DNA of 64,000 bases from the NCBI GenBank assembly GCA_947579605.1, contig OX388314.1, positions 23,198,000-23,261,999 of the forward strand. Direction: 5' to 3'. The position numbers were made by a program, and so were the translations under genes. Source of the stretch: Athripsodes cinereus. Its lineage: Eukaryota > Arthropoda > Insecta > Trichoptera > Leptoceridae. Below the pieces are notes generated by a model. That model was given only the letters and a program-made list of their open reading frames with translations, was not told the DNA's origin and searched no databases. Position 1 is the first letter of the stretch. Each line of letters starts with the position of its first letter. Shown here piece after piece: positions 50,951 through 63,830 of this stretch.

Positions 50951-51599
50951 CGGTTAGCAATACTGAATAGATAATATATTTTTTGTCCTTGTTGGTTCCA
51001 GATCAACTGAGCTTAGATATTTTCTTGAAAGATTCCTGTCCATTTCTGCTGCTTCCAGCACGTCTGTAGTGTTTGTACACATCTTACCAAATCATTCAAC
51101 TTTGAACCCGATTTATTAAAATTAAGATTAAATTTTAACAATCCTTAGCAACAAAACACCTTCATTATATTAAGCACTTTTTAGCAAACCTTGAGTTTTG
51201 TACACAAGTAATTAATTTATTATTTTACATACTTTATCACGATCTCTTTTCTAACAAAATATTAGGCGGAACTCAGAACACTACGAAGCGTGATAATTAT
51301 TATATTGGACAGTGTAGCTTTTGCGTTACTTTGATTTTGTAAAAGTTTACCTACAATAATTAACATAGTAAACACTATTAATTTTATGACTCAGCTATTA
51401 CTTTTTCAGTCAACTTGCGTAAGTATTTCAATTTTTCTTCCCACTCCTTGGTGCTCCTTACCTTGGAATTATTTTAACCATTAATTTTCATCTTATACTT
51501 ATTTTCTTTATGTTTATTTATAAATTTTGTTTGTCCTTTGAAAAAAAAGCTACCTACCCAAATTGAAGTTTGTAACAATTTTTAATGTGTTGCGCCTTG

Positions 51600-51700
51600 C
51601 GCTGCTGTATTTGAATCCAGAACCTCTGGATTGAAATCCAATCTACTGACACCTACGAATTTGGTACGAACCTCACAACAAATCCATGGATTTTACACTT
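51600..51700 (-). repeat. tRNA-derived SINE-like fragment
   Basis: Minus strand carries a B-box-like ggattcaaatac and an anticodon-arm-like stem. Layout resembles 9385-9480. Confidence 0.35.
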
Positions 51701-51787
51701 ATTACCTAGATTCTTATGTTTTTTTATAGTATTGGTATGCTAGCAGTAGAATTTCATAATCAAAATAAGGGTTTCGTTCTTCCATAG

Positions 51788-52030
51788 ATTGAGAGAAAGA
51801 CATCTTTCGACTTTTTAGGTCATTATCACTCAAGTTGATTTATAACGATCGCTTGAACGAATCGCTTGATTCAATATCAGTTATTTTAGAAGGATTAACT
51901 ATGTAACAGTTACGAGACATTTTGAATGTTTTTTTAAGTATTCTGCTTTTTTTAATAATTAATATCGCGATTTTAATAATCAAGTAACGAATGTGCATTG
52001 TAGAATACTCAAAAAACATTCAAAATCGAT
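51788..52030. mobile_element. MITE remnants
   Basis: 51788-51850 (aagacatctttcgactttt, aggtcattatca) matches the reversed core of the MITE at 54321-54470. 51916-51947 and 52000-52028 are inverted repeats of cattttgaatgttttttt and agtattct. Confidence 0.55.
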
Positions 52031-53194
52031 TGATTCAATTTATGTCATGAATTCGTTTTGCTTTTTACAGTTTACAGATCAGTGCTAGATTTATTTATTT
52101 TAAGTAAAAATTAAATATCGTATAAAGTAATAGTAAGACGAATTAGTGAGTATACATTTTAAGTGAACGAATACAGAGAGACTTTTACGAGTGTTATTTT
52201 CAAAATGATTTATTATCTCTTGTTGAAATTGATTAATATTTGTTTTTAACTGTTATTAGTTAACCTTTGTTTCTTTTACAGCATATTTTGCGTTCGTGAC
52301 ACTTAAACTATGGTAATTATTTTTATTTTGCTTACAGAAATAAATTAATAATTAAATGTTAGCCGCCTCAATTTGTCACAAAGATTTGAATCTGATTTTT
52401 AATTGCGTCTTTTTAAGAAATCTTTTGTTTTGTTTTCACTAAAAGATGACTAAAACTTTCAAAATGTGTTTTTGAGTATTTTGTAGAAAACTATGTATTT
52501 GCGTCTATTTTTATTAAGTTTTTGTTATGTTTATTCCTATTTTATGAGTAGTAAAATACATGGAAAAAACTTCATATAAAAATTTTGCTGTTTCTTCGTT
52601 TCTGTCAAGACTTTTACAACAAAATAAATTTCTTATAAATTTTTCAGAATAACTTTTGATATCCTTTAATGCCCATCACGTAAGATTTTTAAATCTATAT
52701 ATCCTTCCATACATCGCATTCATTCCAGGGGAGGCTGAAAGAAGGAATTTCAAAATTTTACAGTATTTCTTTCAACATGCATTTCATTACTTCCAATTTT
52801 AACTTGTATTTCTGTCTTGCATTAAGTTGGTTGTCAGAAAGTGCCTAAATGCAATAAACCAGCTTCTTAAACCATTTTATTTGTACTAGAAAGCTTTTTT
52901 TATATATCTTAAATCTTTTTGAATAATTTATATTACGATTTAGTGTAAAACCTGAGGACAAATAAATAAATGAATGTTTATATAATAAAGATATTTTATT
53001 AGTCAACATTAAGAATTGAATATTGTGACATATAATATTATAAATAAATAAATTTGAAGTGTTTCTACTTAATGTAAAAGTTTAATTATTAATAATAATA
53101 TATTTTCAATTAATTGAATCATATAAAATTGCCATCTACTTAAAATACATTTTTATTTAATACTTGTAATACATTGTTGAAAAATACATAATGA

Positions 53195-53340
53195 GATGAA
53201 TTCATTGGTAGTCTAAAGGCTGAGTTTCAGCCTCATGCACAAGAGGTGTGCGGTTCGATCGATGTGCCGGCAGACTGCACTTTCACGACAAAAGCTTACT
53301 GTGAAAGGTCGTTATATAAGTTGTATATTGGGCTTTTAAC
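53195..53340 (+). repeat. tRNA-derived SINE
   Basis: A-box-like tggtagtctaaagg near 53205, B-box gcggttcgatcga near 53251, then a non-tRNA body (cgacaaaagcttactgtgaa). The frame at 53246-53431 crosses it and is not a gene. Confidence 0.6.
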
Positions 53341-54120
53341 AAAAATCCAGATACATCTTTTAAAAAAGCTCATCCAAGAAAAATCAGGTGTTTTAACATC
53401 TGCACGATATAAAAGCTTTGTTTACCGTTAGGGTATTTGTAGCGTAAATGGAATTAATTAAAATCCAGATTTTTCTGAAAGATTTAGTATGTTAAATAAA
53501 TAGGTAATGTATATTTTTCGTAATAAGTTAAAACAAAAACCAAGATATAATCAAGAGAATTTAATCAAATTTTACATCAAGACTAAAGAGAATTTTAATC
53601 CTCGAGAAATTGTACTTTGTTGTTGTTACCCATTTTTTATGTCACAACTAAACTTATTTTTTGTATACTTTTCGAATATTCCATTTTTAAGTATTTTAAA
53701 AGTCTAAATTTTTCAACAATGTACTGCATGTATCATACATAAGTCACAAAGTGGAAGAATATGTATATTTTATAAAATAACATTGTCTTTATTTTTGAGT
53801 GCCAATATTATACAGTGATTTTGTAAAAGATTAAACATCTACTTAAATATGTACCTATAGAATCATATTATAAATAATGTTTTATCAAAACATTAAATTA
53901 ATACCAAGTTTGTTAAATTATAACTTTAAATGTTTATTATCGTTTGAAAATATATAAATTATGATAATTAAAAAACATTTATTTGAAAATAAAAAAAAAA
54001 TCACGTGTCCTTAATCATATGTTAAGTTTTAATTGAAAAAATAACATATTAAAAAAAAAAACAATTTTTTTCTACATTTTTCTCTTTAAATCATTACAGC
54101 GTTTTCAAAAATATGGTAAC
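53341..54120. other. AT-rich intergenic, nothing recognised
   Basis: No supported feature. Confidence 0.4.
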
Positions 54121-54124
54121 CAGA

Positions 54125-54250
54125 AGACTAACTGAATGTAATTAACACACAGGTCACCCTTTTGGTGCTAATAAATAAGACATTTAGGATAGGAGGCACA
54201 CTTCACCAATGACATGAAGATTTTAAATATCGAATGCGTAATGTCTTTTA
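54125..54250 (+). repeat. Dispersed SINE-like repeat, copy 5
   Basis: Contains actgaatgtaattaacacac, aataaataagacatttagga, ttcaccaatgacatgaagat and taaatatc in the family order. Confidence 0.45.
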
Positions 54251-54320
54251 CTTTATAGAACAACGTAAGTACAATATTGTTTATTAATTGTGTCGGTGCA
54301 CACGTAGTAGAATTCCATAA

Positions 54321-54470
54321 TTATGTAATTTGAAACAAGTGTTTCTTTCTACTATTGATTATTTCCATAGAGACGAGATTTGTCGATTGATAATGACCTT
54401 ATAAGTCGAAAGACGTCTCTCTGGGAATAATCAATAGTAGAAAGAAACACTTGTTTCAAATTACATAAAT
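54321..54470. mobile_element. Foldback MITE
   Basis: Arms 54321-54370 and 54420-54470 share tttgaaacaagtgtttcttt and ctactattgattatt in inverted order, with a 50-bp core that recurs at 51788-51850. Confidence 0.75.
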
Positions 54471-54556
54471 ACAATATTGTTATTGAGATTATTAAATAAA
54501 TTGGCATATTTATTGTTTTAAATAATTAAAACAAAAATATGTAGAGACATAATATT

Positions 54557-54717
54557 AAACACACTAATTTTCACGTATAAGTAAATATTTAATCAATTAA
54601 CAATGAACTGTTGCCCTGAAGATGCCGCAAGGCGAAAGCGATCGGGAATTAAGATTTGTTCTTAATCATTCTTAATTAATTAAATATTTACTTATGAGTG
54701 AAAATTAACAGTGTTTC
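54557..54717. mobile_element. Foldback MITE
   Basis: Inverted ends share actaattttcac, ataagtaaatatttaat. The core carries ccctgaagatgccgcaagg and cgaaagcgatcgg. Non-coding. Confidence 0.7.
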
Positions 54718-57700
54718 CAAAAATAATAAAGTATTACAAAACACTGTTTTACTGCCACTGTTTCACTTCATACAAATGTCAGAACGTTTTCAAACAATAT
54801 CTATTCATTATCTATGACAATGCAATGTTTATAATATTAAATTTTTACAACGTTAACGCACAAATTTTAAATTTTATTAATTATAACTATTATTTATTTT
54901 CATATTATATGAAAACATAATATTTCTTAGTCGGAGCAAATTACGTATTAAGTTGTCAAATGATGTTATTATGTAGGTAGGTACTATACTATACTTCAAA
55001 CCATAAACAAACAATAGTTCAGGGGTCGTTTGAAACGTTTACAAAGAACATAAATACTTTTTTACTTGTATTACTATAATATCAGAAAGTACATATATTA
55101 TATTGTATATAAATATAAGAACTTATATTCCACGTTATTTCAGTGAACACACACAGCTTTTTATATTCTTTACGAGCTTTTTGCATGAACTTTTAGTTTA
55201 TGTTGACGTCATCAGGTTTCATTGTAAATCAATTTATTTACACACCCGAAATTTATGTCGCAAAAAATATATTTTAGTAAATATTATATATTAATTAAAA
55301 AGAAAATTCATGCATACAGTTTTTGGACCGTTTTATAGCTTTTAGTTAATAAATATATCAAATTTAAATAGCGAAAACAAACTGATAAATTAGGTATTTC
55401 ACATAAACCTCGCTAAAATTTCTTATTACAATTTTTTCGATTCCTGAAAGACTTAATTTAAATAAATGTGTTTTTTAAATTGCATATCATGCACCAGAAA
55501 ATAAATATAACAACTTTTCAATTTTGATATTAAAAATATTTTATAAATATTTTTTAAAGGAATGCATTAACTGCTTTCCTTGGGAAAAATATATTTTTAA
55601 ACTCAACAGATCTGAATCAACATACATAGCAAGTTAGTTTTCTTATTTTTTCATAAATATATAAAAAAAAACACAAAAAAGCACCAATTCTATGCAATTT
55701 TACATATTACATTAAAAAATTAACAAAAAATATTTTACACAATATATCCATAAAAAAATAATACCTAGTAGATAATTTTCTTTCTCTCATTTCTTGATAC
55801 CAAGTTTGATTTTATGAAAAAAGCATTTGTCCCAGGAGCTTCTCTGTTTATCCAGTAGCTTATTTCTAAAAACTACGCGGTAAAAACGAAGATTTTTGTT
55901 AATTCATATCATAAAAAACTTTCAATAAATTTTAATGATAAAGTTAGCTATCTTTTGATCACGAATATTTTTTAAATTTTCGTAGTAAAACGCTCTTATT
56001 TTTTCATATTGTTGATAAAATAACAAAATCGTTTGAAGTTTTGATAAAAAAAACACTTTGTTAGCTGTGTGTTTACAAAACCTAGAGAAAAAATTCTAAA
56101 GAAAATTATATGTCCTAGATCCTTACACACAGTTGAAATCTTGAAAATATATAAATTTAAATATTTTCCATAAACAAAAGATATAATAAAAGTATTTTTA
56201 GATGCTTTGAAATATAATGTCTTACGAAACAATATTTCTGAAGAATTTGAAAGATGTCATCAATCACACTTTTAATAATATAATTAAACACAAACAAACA
56301 TGCTCCACAACACATTAATAATATTGAAGTTTCACTAATTTTCACTAAATTGTGGTTTGTGGTTTTCTGAAAACGTTGATGAGTTATTCACAATGATATT
56401 TTTTGCTATGTGAAAAAAATTCTAAACATGCAAATAGATTAATATATTGTTTTATATTTTAATTGAAAATTAATTTTCATAATCTTTCCTATCAAATAAT
56501 TATTTTCAATTCATTAAGTACTTAATTGACAATTTTGATGAGTTTTTTTTTTAAATATCTCGGCTTTTGAGACCTGGAGATATTCTTCAACTACTTATAT
56601 CTTTTAGAAAATACTGCTGAAAAAAAAACAATAATCATTTTTTCCTATTACTAAATATAAAAATTATACTAATATATATTTTGAACTATAAAATCTGATT
56701 GTGTATGCAGTTTTTGATATTTCGTATCTAATGACATCTAAAGTTTGACATGCGTTTGTTCTGTTTTACTCACACATGTGCATGTTGTGTATTCTATTAT
56801 GAAGAAGAGTTAATGCTCTTTTCACCATGTACGAGTATGTTTGCTTCCCGATGCTGCCATGTTGTAAAATGTCTTTAGAGGTGATTGGAAGTATTGTCAA
56901 ATCAGCGGGATAATATTATTATAATATTTTTCATTGTCAGATCTGAGTTTGAAAATATTATTAACTTATTATTATGAACTCAAATTCACCCTTATTTATA
57001 AGCAGTGAAAACATCCAACTTAACCTCACGGAGCAGAATGAACTCGAGAAGTAAAAAGCTACAAGAGAAAAGCATCGTCCTCGTTTCCTCTTTACGAGTT
57101 CTGTGGTGGGGTTTCTTGCCATAATAAGATCAGATCAGAGAATTAAAATGGTTTTATATCCATATTGACAAAAATATATTTAGTTCGGTCGATGTTTAAG
57201 TTTGAGATTACCCTTATTGTGACCTTGTCCACTAAATGAAATTTCATAAATTATATTTGTATCTTTGTATTTGTCTTTGTTACTTATTACAAGAGATTTT
57301 TTAGAAGAGATATGAGATTCCATTCATGAATATCACAATTATTTGTTTGTGATATCGAAATTTAAATTTGGATAGAAACAGTGTGATAAATGGCAGCAAT
57401 AGGACCCAAATAATTATAAAGTGGTAATGGAGCACGTTATGTTGTGAAATAAAATGTTATTTTGAATTTGATTTGTGTAATAAACAATTATAAAATATGT
57501 TTGTGAATACGAATGTGCGCATGTGTTTGAGTTTAGTGTCCTGTTCACATTCAATAACATTTAATAATGCCCAGTGAAAACTGTGAAAATTGAACAGTTT
57601 TGTACCTTAAATCTTATTAGTATATCAGTATGTATTTATTATATACAAAGGTCATCTTTCGTTGTTAGTTTGACAGCTGGTGGTTTCCTTTTACTAGCTT

Positions 57701-58870
57701 TACCTATTACAGAAATAAATTTATACATTAATAAAATTTTATATCAATATTATTTCCTTATTTTAAACTATTCATTGAACAGAATGTGGATGGATATCAA
57801 AAGTATGGCTCAATACGCAAAAAATTACTCAATGAAAAATTAAAACTTTTAACTTTCACGTAAATGGCATATTGTTGTAGCTTTAAAACCATGTTTTAAA
57901 AATTGTGGTTTACTAGTATCGATACAGAATTATGTAAAAGAGTTTTTTTTTTTTTTTTTTAAATACGTTTACAACTTTTGCACTAAACTAAAAAGGTTTC
58001 CGTGAAATATTTTGTCGCAAAAAAAATCGAACCAACTTTTTTGTTTTTATCATTTCATTTCAATCAACTCCGGTCCGCTTCTAAACGAAAGCTTTGTTAT
58101 CCCCTCAATGTTATTTAACGGTTAAATAACTGAATTTTATTTTAAAAATAATATTCTCAAAATAAGGTGTTTCAAATTTTACAATAAATGTAAGTCTTTT
58201 TGCTTAATTGTTGTTTTAATTATCCCAGATGTCATAGTGTCTAATTAGATAACAAATTGTCTAGGGCATTAAGTATTTAGTTATAAAAAAAAAACATTTA
58301 ACACTGCGAAATTTTCTGGTGGGTTTTATATGAATCCATTATAATTCAATCAATAGAAATATTTGATATTGATTCAATCAATTGTGAACCTAGTAGAATA
58401 TTAGCATGTCAATGCTAATTTTAAGTGTATAAGGTTATATTTGGGTTTATAATAAAACCCAGATATATTTTTTTTTTAAAAAGAAAAAAAAAGTAGAACT
58501 GAATAATATGTGGATTCTATAGAAACGTATTCGTATGCATTTCAATCAAGGTTAATAATCGATACACATCACATAATATATGTAATCTACAAAATACCTT
58601 AGAATTCCAATTTCGTCATATAAAGAGTTGGTGTCATATAAGATGTAAAAATAATTTAATATTTATAACAGGGCAATCTATATTACCTTATAAACATCCC
58701 ATACTTCCGGAAATACAGGTGTAGGATAACAGAATATCTTTCATTAAGCTTATACAAAATAAATATATTTCCCAAAGATCTCATATAGAGCATAAAAAAA
58801 GAATTATTTGAAGACGAGGATAATATGATGATGATATCAACTTATTTTATTCCCATTGTTGAAGAAAAGT
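54718..58870. other. AT-rich intergenic, no gene recognised
   Basis: Over 4 kb without a supportable exon. Frames such as 57574-57843 are Ile/Tyr/Leu-rich products of base composition. A poly-T run lies near 57942. Confidence 0.45.
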
Positions 58871-58874
58871 TGTA

Positions 58875-59046
58875 GCCTTACCTAAGTCGGATTGAAGTGC
58901 TCGTTCCGTCAGTAACGCTATACACTATCTCCATGGTAACAACATTATCTCCGTGGTAACAACGGTGCAACATTAGTAATTTCCGTTGTTACCATGGAGA
59001 TAATGCAGCGTTACTGACGGTACAACAAATCCGACTTAGGCTCAAG
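58875..59046. mobile_element. TIR element with repeated core
   Basis: Inverted ends sharing cctaagtcggatt and ccgtcagtaacgct. The core has the word tctccatggtaacaac twice in direct and once in inverted orientation. Located about 0.3 kb downstream of gene 3. Confidence 0.7.
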
Positions 59047-59340
59047 AGTGATTTAGACCGACAATAATTCAATGGTATGTTTGAAATTTAAATCGAACAC
59101 GGAAAGTAATAAGTAGGTAAGCTATTTCGGTATTTTTTGCGTATTATATAACCGTTACATTTTACAATAATATTTATAATAATAATACATTTTAAGTATC
59201 TCATAGGTTGTTACACATACAGAGTACCTTTGTCACAGCCACTTTATACCTAGATACCTAATGTCAAAACAACTTCACTTATTACGACTCTCATACTCAT
59301 TAGTAATAGCCTGGCAGTATGGTATACCAGGACACCGTCT

Positions 59341-59545
59341 TTATAAGGCACTTTTAGCAGCTTGACTCTCACCGGATACTTGTTCCTTCAATACAGCTGA
59401 ACGGAATCTGGAAGACCTGGACGAAGGTTCCTCGTCGACGATCACAGCGTAAAGTTGACCAGTTCCTAGATCTATCGACATTCTAGGTGGTAATTCGACA
59501 ATAGCATCCGCCAGCGCTTCCCATTTCGTTGGTGGTACATCGAAA
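59341..59545 (-). CDS. Gene 3, last exon
   Basis: 205 bp including TAA, after acceptor TTCGTGCAG. Reads FDVPPTKWEALADAIVELPP, IDLGTGQLYAVIVDEE, and SSRSSRFRSAVLKEQ. Its less biased composition and exact phase with the upstream donor support it. Confidence 0.8.
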
Positions 59546-61596
59546 CTGCACGAAAAACAAATTGTTTATTAATTATATTCAAATAAATTTATAAATACAA
59601 TATAAACACACTTCGCATTTAATTTTAAAATAGAAATGAATATATTATTATAAACTACAGGCCTACATTACTATTTGTGAAAATATGATCTACAATGTGA
59701 AGCTAATATTTGAGGAATACTTTTGAATTATTACATTATACCAATGATTTACAATAAAACACTTTTTTTCACCTACTGAATCTACATACAATAAAATGTT
59801 CTTGTACAAAAACAAAATTTAAAATTTTGATTTTTTTAAGCGAAAAATACAGATATGTGAAAAGACAGCAGATTCTTTCAATCAAATATTTATGCCATTT
59901 GATTATATAATCTACTGCTTCTAAATCAACAATACGTTTAAGTCAATAATACAATTTAACTCACAATTTCAATTGTTGCATTTTTTTTAATATACTATCA
60001 TATATTTGTGAAAGGACAAAAGACTATCTACTTAGTTTTGAGAGAAACTACACTACATAGTTTTTTTAATCAAAATAAGAAAAATAACAGTTTTCAAAGT
60101 GTGTGTATATAATATTTATAATATATATACGAATAGATCAATGAAAGCCTAGAAGAAGAAATGTTACTCAGTGAAAAGGAAAATTTCTAATAAATTATAA
60201 ATAATATCATAAATGCGGCTGGTGAAACTTTCGCATATATACATAAAAGCTCAAAGCTTAACTTAGCAGCATTATTTGCTCAATATACATACATATGCGT
60301 CTGATGTAAGTTCATCATTGTTTTATTCTATCTAAATTAATTATTTGATTCGTATTTTATTTATTTTATCTACGACGAATTATTTAAAAATAATTTACGT
60401 CGTGTGTTTTCTAAGAATAATACTTACTAAAAGTTCTACATTATGAAAAGAAAATTAATTATTGATAGATATATATTATAATACTTGGTCCTACAAAAGC
60501 GTTTTTCTAATAATTTAATACACTGACTTACATAGAGGTATATCGTAGATTCAGCAGCTTTGAAATTTATAAAAATATACACATTATGATCTTCTGGTAA
60601 GTAAAGTTTATTTTGTGCGACACTTCCATGTAAATTCTTATTAATTTATTTTTTGTTATTTTTTATTTTGGTGATGTTTATTTTATTTATTATTTGTGTT
60701 ATGATATTTGCATATATTATATAAGGTATATATATAATCACGCTGTGATGATGTAATGATGATCATGATGTATGGCCATGCGATACTCACTCTTGGTCGT
60801 CGGTTCCTTCTGTAGTAATTTCAGGTGGTGCTGTTTCTGTCATTGTTTCATCTTTTAATGCTTCAGCGACACTTTCAACTACTTCTGTCATTTCTGTTTT
60901 AGCATCTTCAATTTTCTCCCCCATAGCCGCGTCCATACTACTCATTACATCTGATTTCACTGTTTGCAGTGGCGGGAGAGGTGCTTTTTCTGTCATCATT
61001 GCATCAATTGATGATAATTTTGATTTTGTCATGTCTAACGGTGGCAGCTCTTTCTTCATAGTGTCATTAATTTTTGCTGTCACTTCTGTTGCCACAGCTT
61101 CTGTTTCTTTCAATAGCTCATCAGTTAACTGATCTATTGACGCATTTACTTCATCAATCTTTTCCATTGGCTTATCCATTAGTTCTAATGGACTACCAGT
61201 TCCAGGTGTTGGGGGTTTATCAAAACTGGGAACTGGAGTCGGTCGGAATTTTTCAAGAGGAGGGACGGGATCGGTCGGGGGTGGAGTTTTTTCAGCAGAT
61301 TCCATTATATCTTTAATCATATCATTAACTTTTTTCTTATCGTCTTCAGGAGCTTTAAGAGGAATGTGTTTGCAAGCGTCGGAGTCGTTACCGTTGCTCA
61401 TAAGTGGTTCAGGGGAAGCAGGGGCTGTTAGGACGGATGTTTCCTTTCTGATGCCTTCTGATATACTATGAGCCGCATTAGAAGCTTTAGCACCGACATT
61501 TTCCACAGCTGATTGTACACTACCTGCTGCAGTAGATACAGCAGCTTTCACATGATCTACAGCTTCGTGTGCAGCTTTGCCAGCTACCTTTCCCAT
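59341..61596 (-). CDS. Uncharacterised protein, two visible exons, 336 aa
   Basis: Exons 60791-61596 (coding) and 59341-59545 join in phase to 336 aa. The first ATG is 2 nt after a good acceptor (TTCATTCTAG), so a 5' exon lies further upstream, or coding continues into it. Residues 1-60 are Ala/Val-rich with regularly spaced Lys and no membrane segment (KVAGKAAHEAVDHVKAAV), suggesting an amphipathic helix. About 95-150 is Pro-rich, with low-complexity Glu/Thr-rich sequence to 268. The last exon is better ordered: PPTKWEALADAIVELPPRMS and LGTGQLYAVIVDEE. I recognise no family; the last segment may be the conserved part. Without splicing the first exon would stop at once (GAG TGA at 60787-60789). 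Confidence 0.75.
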
Positions 61597-61598
61597 AT
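60791..61598 (-). CDS. Gene 3, large exon
   Basis: 808 bp from the acceptor at 61600-61599; the ATG is at 61596-61594. Ends GAC CAA GA|GTGAGTATC, a strong donor. Open for 268 codons with codon usage less AT-rich than the flanks. The opposite frame at 61074-61316 is a shadow. Confidence 0.85.
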
Positions 61599-62604
61599 CT
61601 AGAATGAACAAGAAAAAGTATTTTAAACGATAATACAAAAGATGATCTAATTGAAATGATAAAAGTTATAGATTTAAACATTTATTAAGATAAACAGTTC
61701 AAACAATGGCAATTTAACAAAATAATTTTATGAAATGATTTTCGGAAGTATAAATATATGTAAAACTTCACAAAAATTGTAAGATTACATAAAAGGTTTT
61801 CAAATTATATACCTATGTGAATATGTGATGGATTTCTTACAAACAAATTCCGCATGTTCATTATTCTTTACAGTCTAGAAAATAGATCGGTATTTCAATA
61901 TGTGTACTCCATAAGTAAAAATAATTTACATTTCTATAAAAAAAAATGGAATTAGAAGGCTATTAGAGGGGGACTATTATAAATACTCAATTATAAAACT
62001 GAAATGAGCAGTAATACTATAAAATATTTTTATATTTGGCAATAAACACTAGTGTGTAGATATTGAGTTATTTCAAGAATTTCAGTACTTGTATGTATAT
62101 ACTGAAATGGTTGTGTTTTCGTTTCTTCAATATAATAATATTGATTTATGCGAAAAGTAGAAAAAGTATGGAATTTAAATCATTTCAGAGTCAATTAATC
62201 GTAGAAAATTATGTTGTTATAATAAAATTGTGCTTTATTATTATTATTTCATGGTCGATTCATTTTAGACTAGAAGAGCGTTTCGTCAAGTCTAGAAGTA
62301 ACATGTGGAATGTTTTATTCAGAACTGGACACTGTTAACCATTCATCTTTAAAATGAACTTGTAAATTGTTAAACCGCTACTTTAATCGATAACTTTGAT
62401 TTTCGAGTCGTTTAACATTCCTTAGACCACCTCAATAATAACGTTACTTATGGAAAGGGAACTAAAGAAGTGCTTTACAACTATTTTCAAAAAAAAGGAA
62501 AGAATATAAAAAGTTCTCTAACGGTTAACTAGTCCGTACCTAAAAAAGGTTCGCTGCTGTTCACAACAGTGGTGATACTAGTTCATTGAAAAATCTAGGT
62601 TAAC

Positions 62605-62680
62605 TAGGCGCCCTTGAGGTGGAGCTGTCCACAAAACGGTGCTATAAAATCATCCAGATATTATTATTATTAACGTTCCC
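62605..62680 (+). repeat. CR1/L2-like LINE 3' tail
   Basis: ggcgcccttgaggtgg, then aaaacggtgctataaaatca and an (ATT)n tail, the same 3' end as 25918-26000 in the other orientation. Confidence 0.7.
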
Positions 62681-63329
62681 CCGCTTCCATCTCTGTCACT
62701 CGAAGAATAAGAGACTTGATTTTACACGATCTTTCTATGTATAGCAAAAGTTAATAAATAGGTACCGTAACATAATGGTATTTCTTTATTACTTTAAAAT
62801 TGTTTGTGAAAAAATATTGATGATTGCCTGACGATTTCAAGTGCCAAACTAATGGCCTACGGATGATTAGGAAGAATTAACGATAAAATAAATAATGTTT
62901 TTTTTTGTGATTAACTATACCACTTTTTGAACTTTGTTAATTTACGATTAACCCATGAATGAGTTAATACCCAGGTTTGATTATATCAATATGCTACATT
63001 GTGCTGTAGTACAATGGTAATAGCGTTTTAGGTACTTTTATTATTAGTATTGTGTAGAAATATATGAAAGGTATTGTTCTGAGATTTGTAGCGTGCCATG
63101 TCTAAAAATATCTATTTATTTTCTTGACTTTCGTTTCTTTCCCCTTAGAACAAATGCGAGGTTAAAGTTAATATATTATAATATTGAGAATATTTACAAA
63201 TTTATTATTGTTTAACCGGGTTTGGGGACAACGTGCAGACCAGTCAGACAACTTGATTGGACAACCATGTTTACACATTGTAACATTGTGCAAAATCTAA
63301 TCGGAAGATAATTATAAGGTCTGTCAATC

Positions 63330-63405
63330 GATTTTGTCAAACCATAGAACCATGTCAACCATTTTTTGGGAATTCTTATTTCAAATCTCAAATGAATCAA
63401 GATCT
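63330..63405. repeat. Single-end fragment related to the 37391-37591 MITE
   Basis: accattttttgggaattctt, tttcaaatctcaaatgaatc and gatctcccctcc follow the same order as 37421-37475. The minus frame at 63212-63400 is not a gene. Confidence 0.4.
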
Positions 63406-63464
63406 CCCCTCCAAGCGTTAATTTTATTTAATAGAGATAAGTTCACATTCTTTCGTATTTTATA

Positions 63465-63830
63465 TCTATGCTAGAGCTGACCCGGCAAACGTTGTTTTGC
63501 CATAATTATACATTATGCCATGTACTAATATCGCTATTAAAAAATAGGAGTTGATGGTAGAAGGGTGAAAATTTAGGGCTGTAGGTATGTATTTTCTAAT
63601 GCCTCGCTATAAAAAAATTAAAATAAAAATTTGTCCAAAAAATACAATAACATTCGGGATGGACCACCCTTAACTTTTAGGGGTATGAAAAATAGATGTT
63701 GGCTGATTCTCAGATCTACCCCATATGCACACTAAATCTCATCAAAATCGATCCAGCCGTTTCGGAGGAGTATGATAACAAACACCGTAACACGAGAATT
63801 TTTATATACTTATTAGATTTATTATCACGA
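63465..63830 (+). repeat. Dispersed repeat of a common lepidopteran type
   Basis: Starts gagctgacccggcaaacgtt and contains tgaaaaatagatgttggctg, ttctcagatctacccc, catcaaaatcgatccagccg and tttcggaggagt, ending atatacttattagattt. I recall very similar sequence from many lepidopteran genomes; the class (LINE end or non-autonomous element) is unsure. Confidence 0.6.

Larger units (their letters stand above)
61639..63460. other. Intron or upstream region of gene 3
   Basis: No exon could be supported. A LINE tail lies at 62605-62680. Confidence 0.4.

Noticed and set aside
57574..57843. 89-codon frame that looks like two membrane segments
   Set aside because: Isolated, in very AT-rich DNA, with no splice context or family resemblance.
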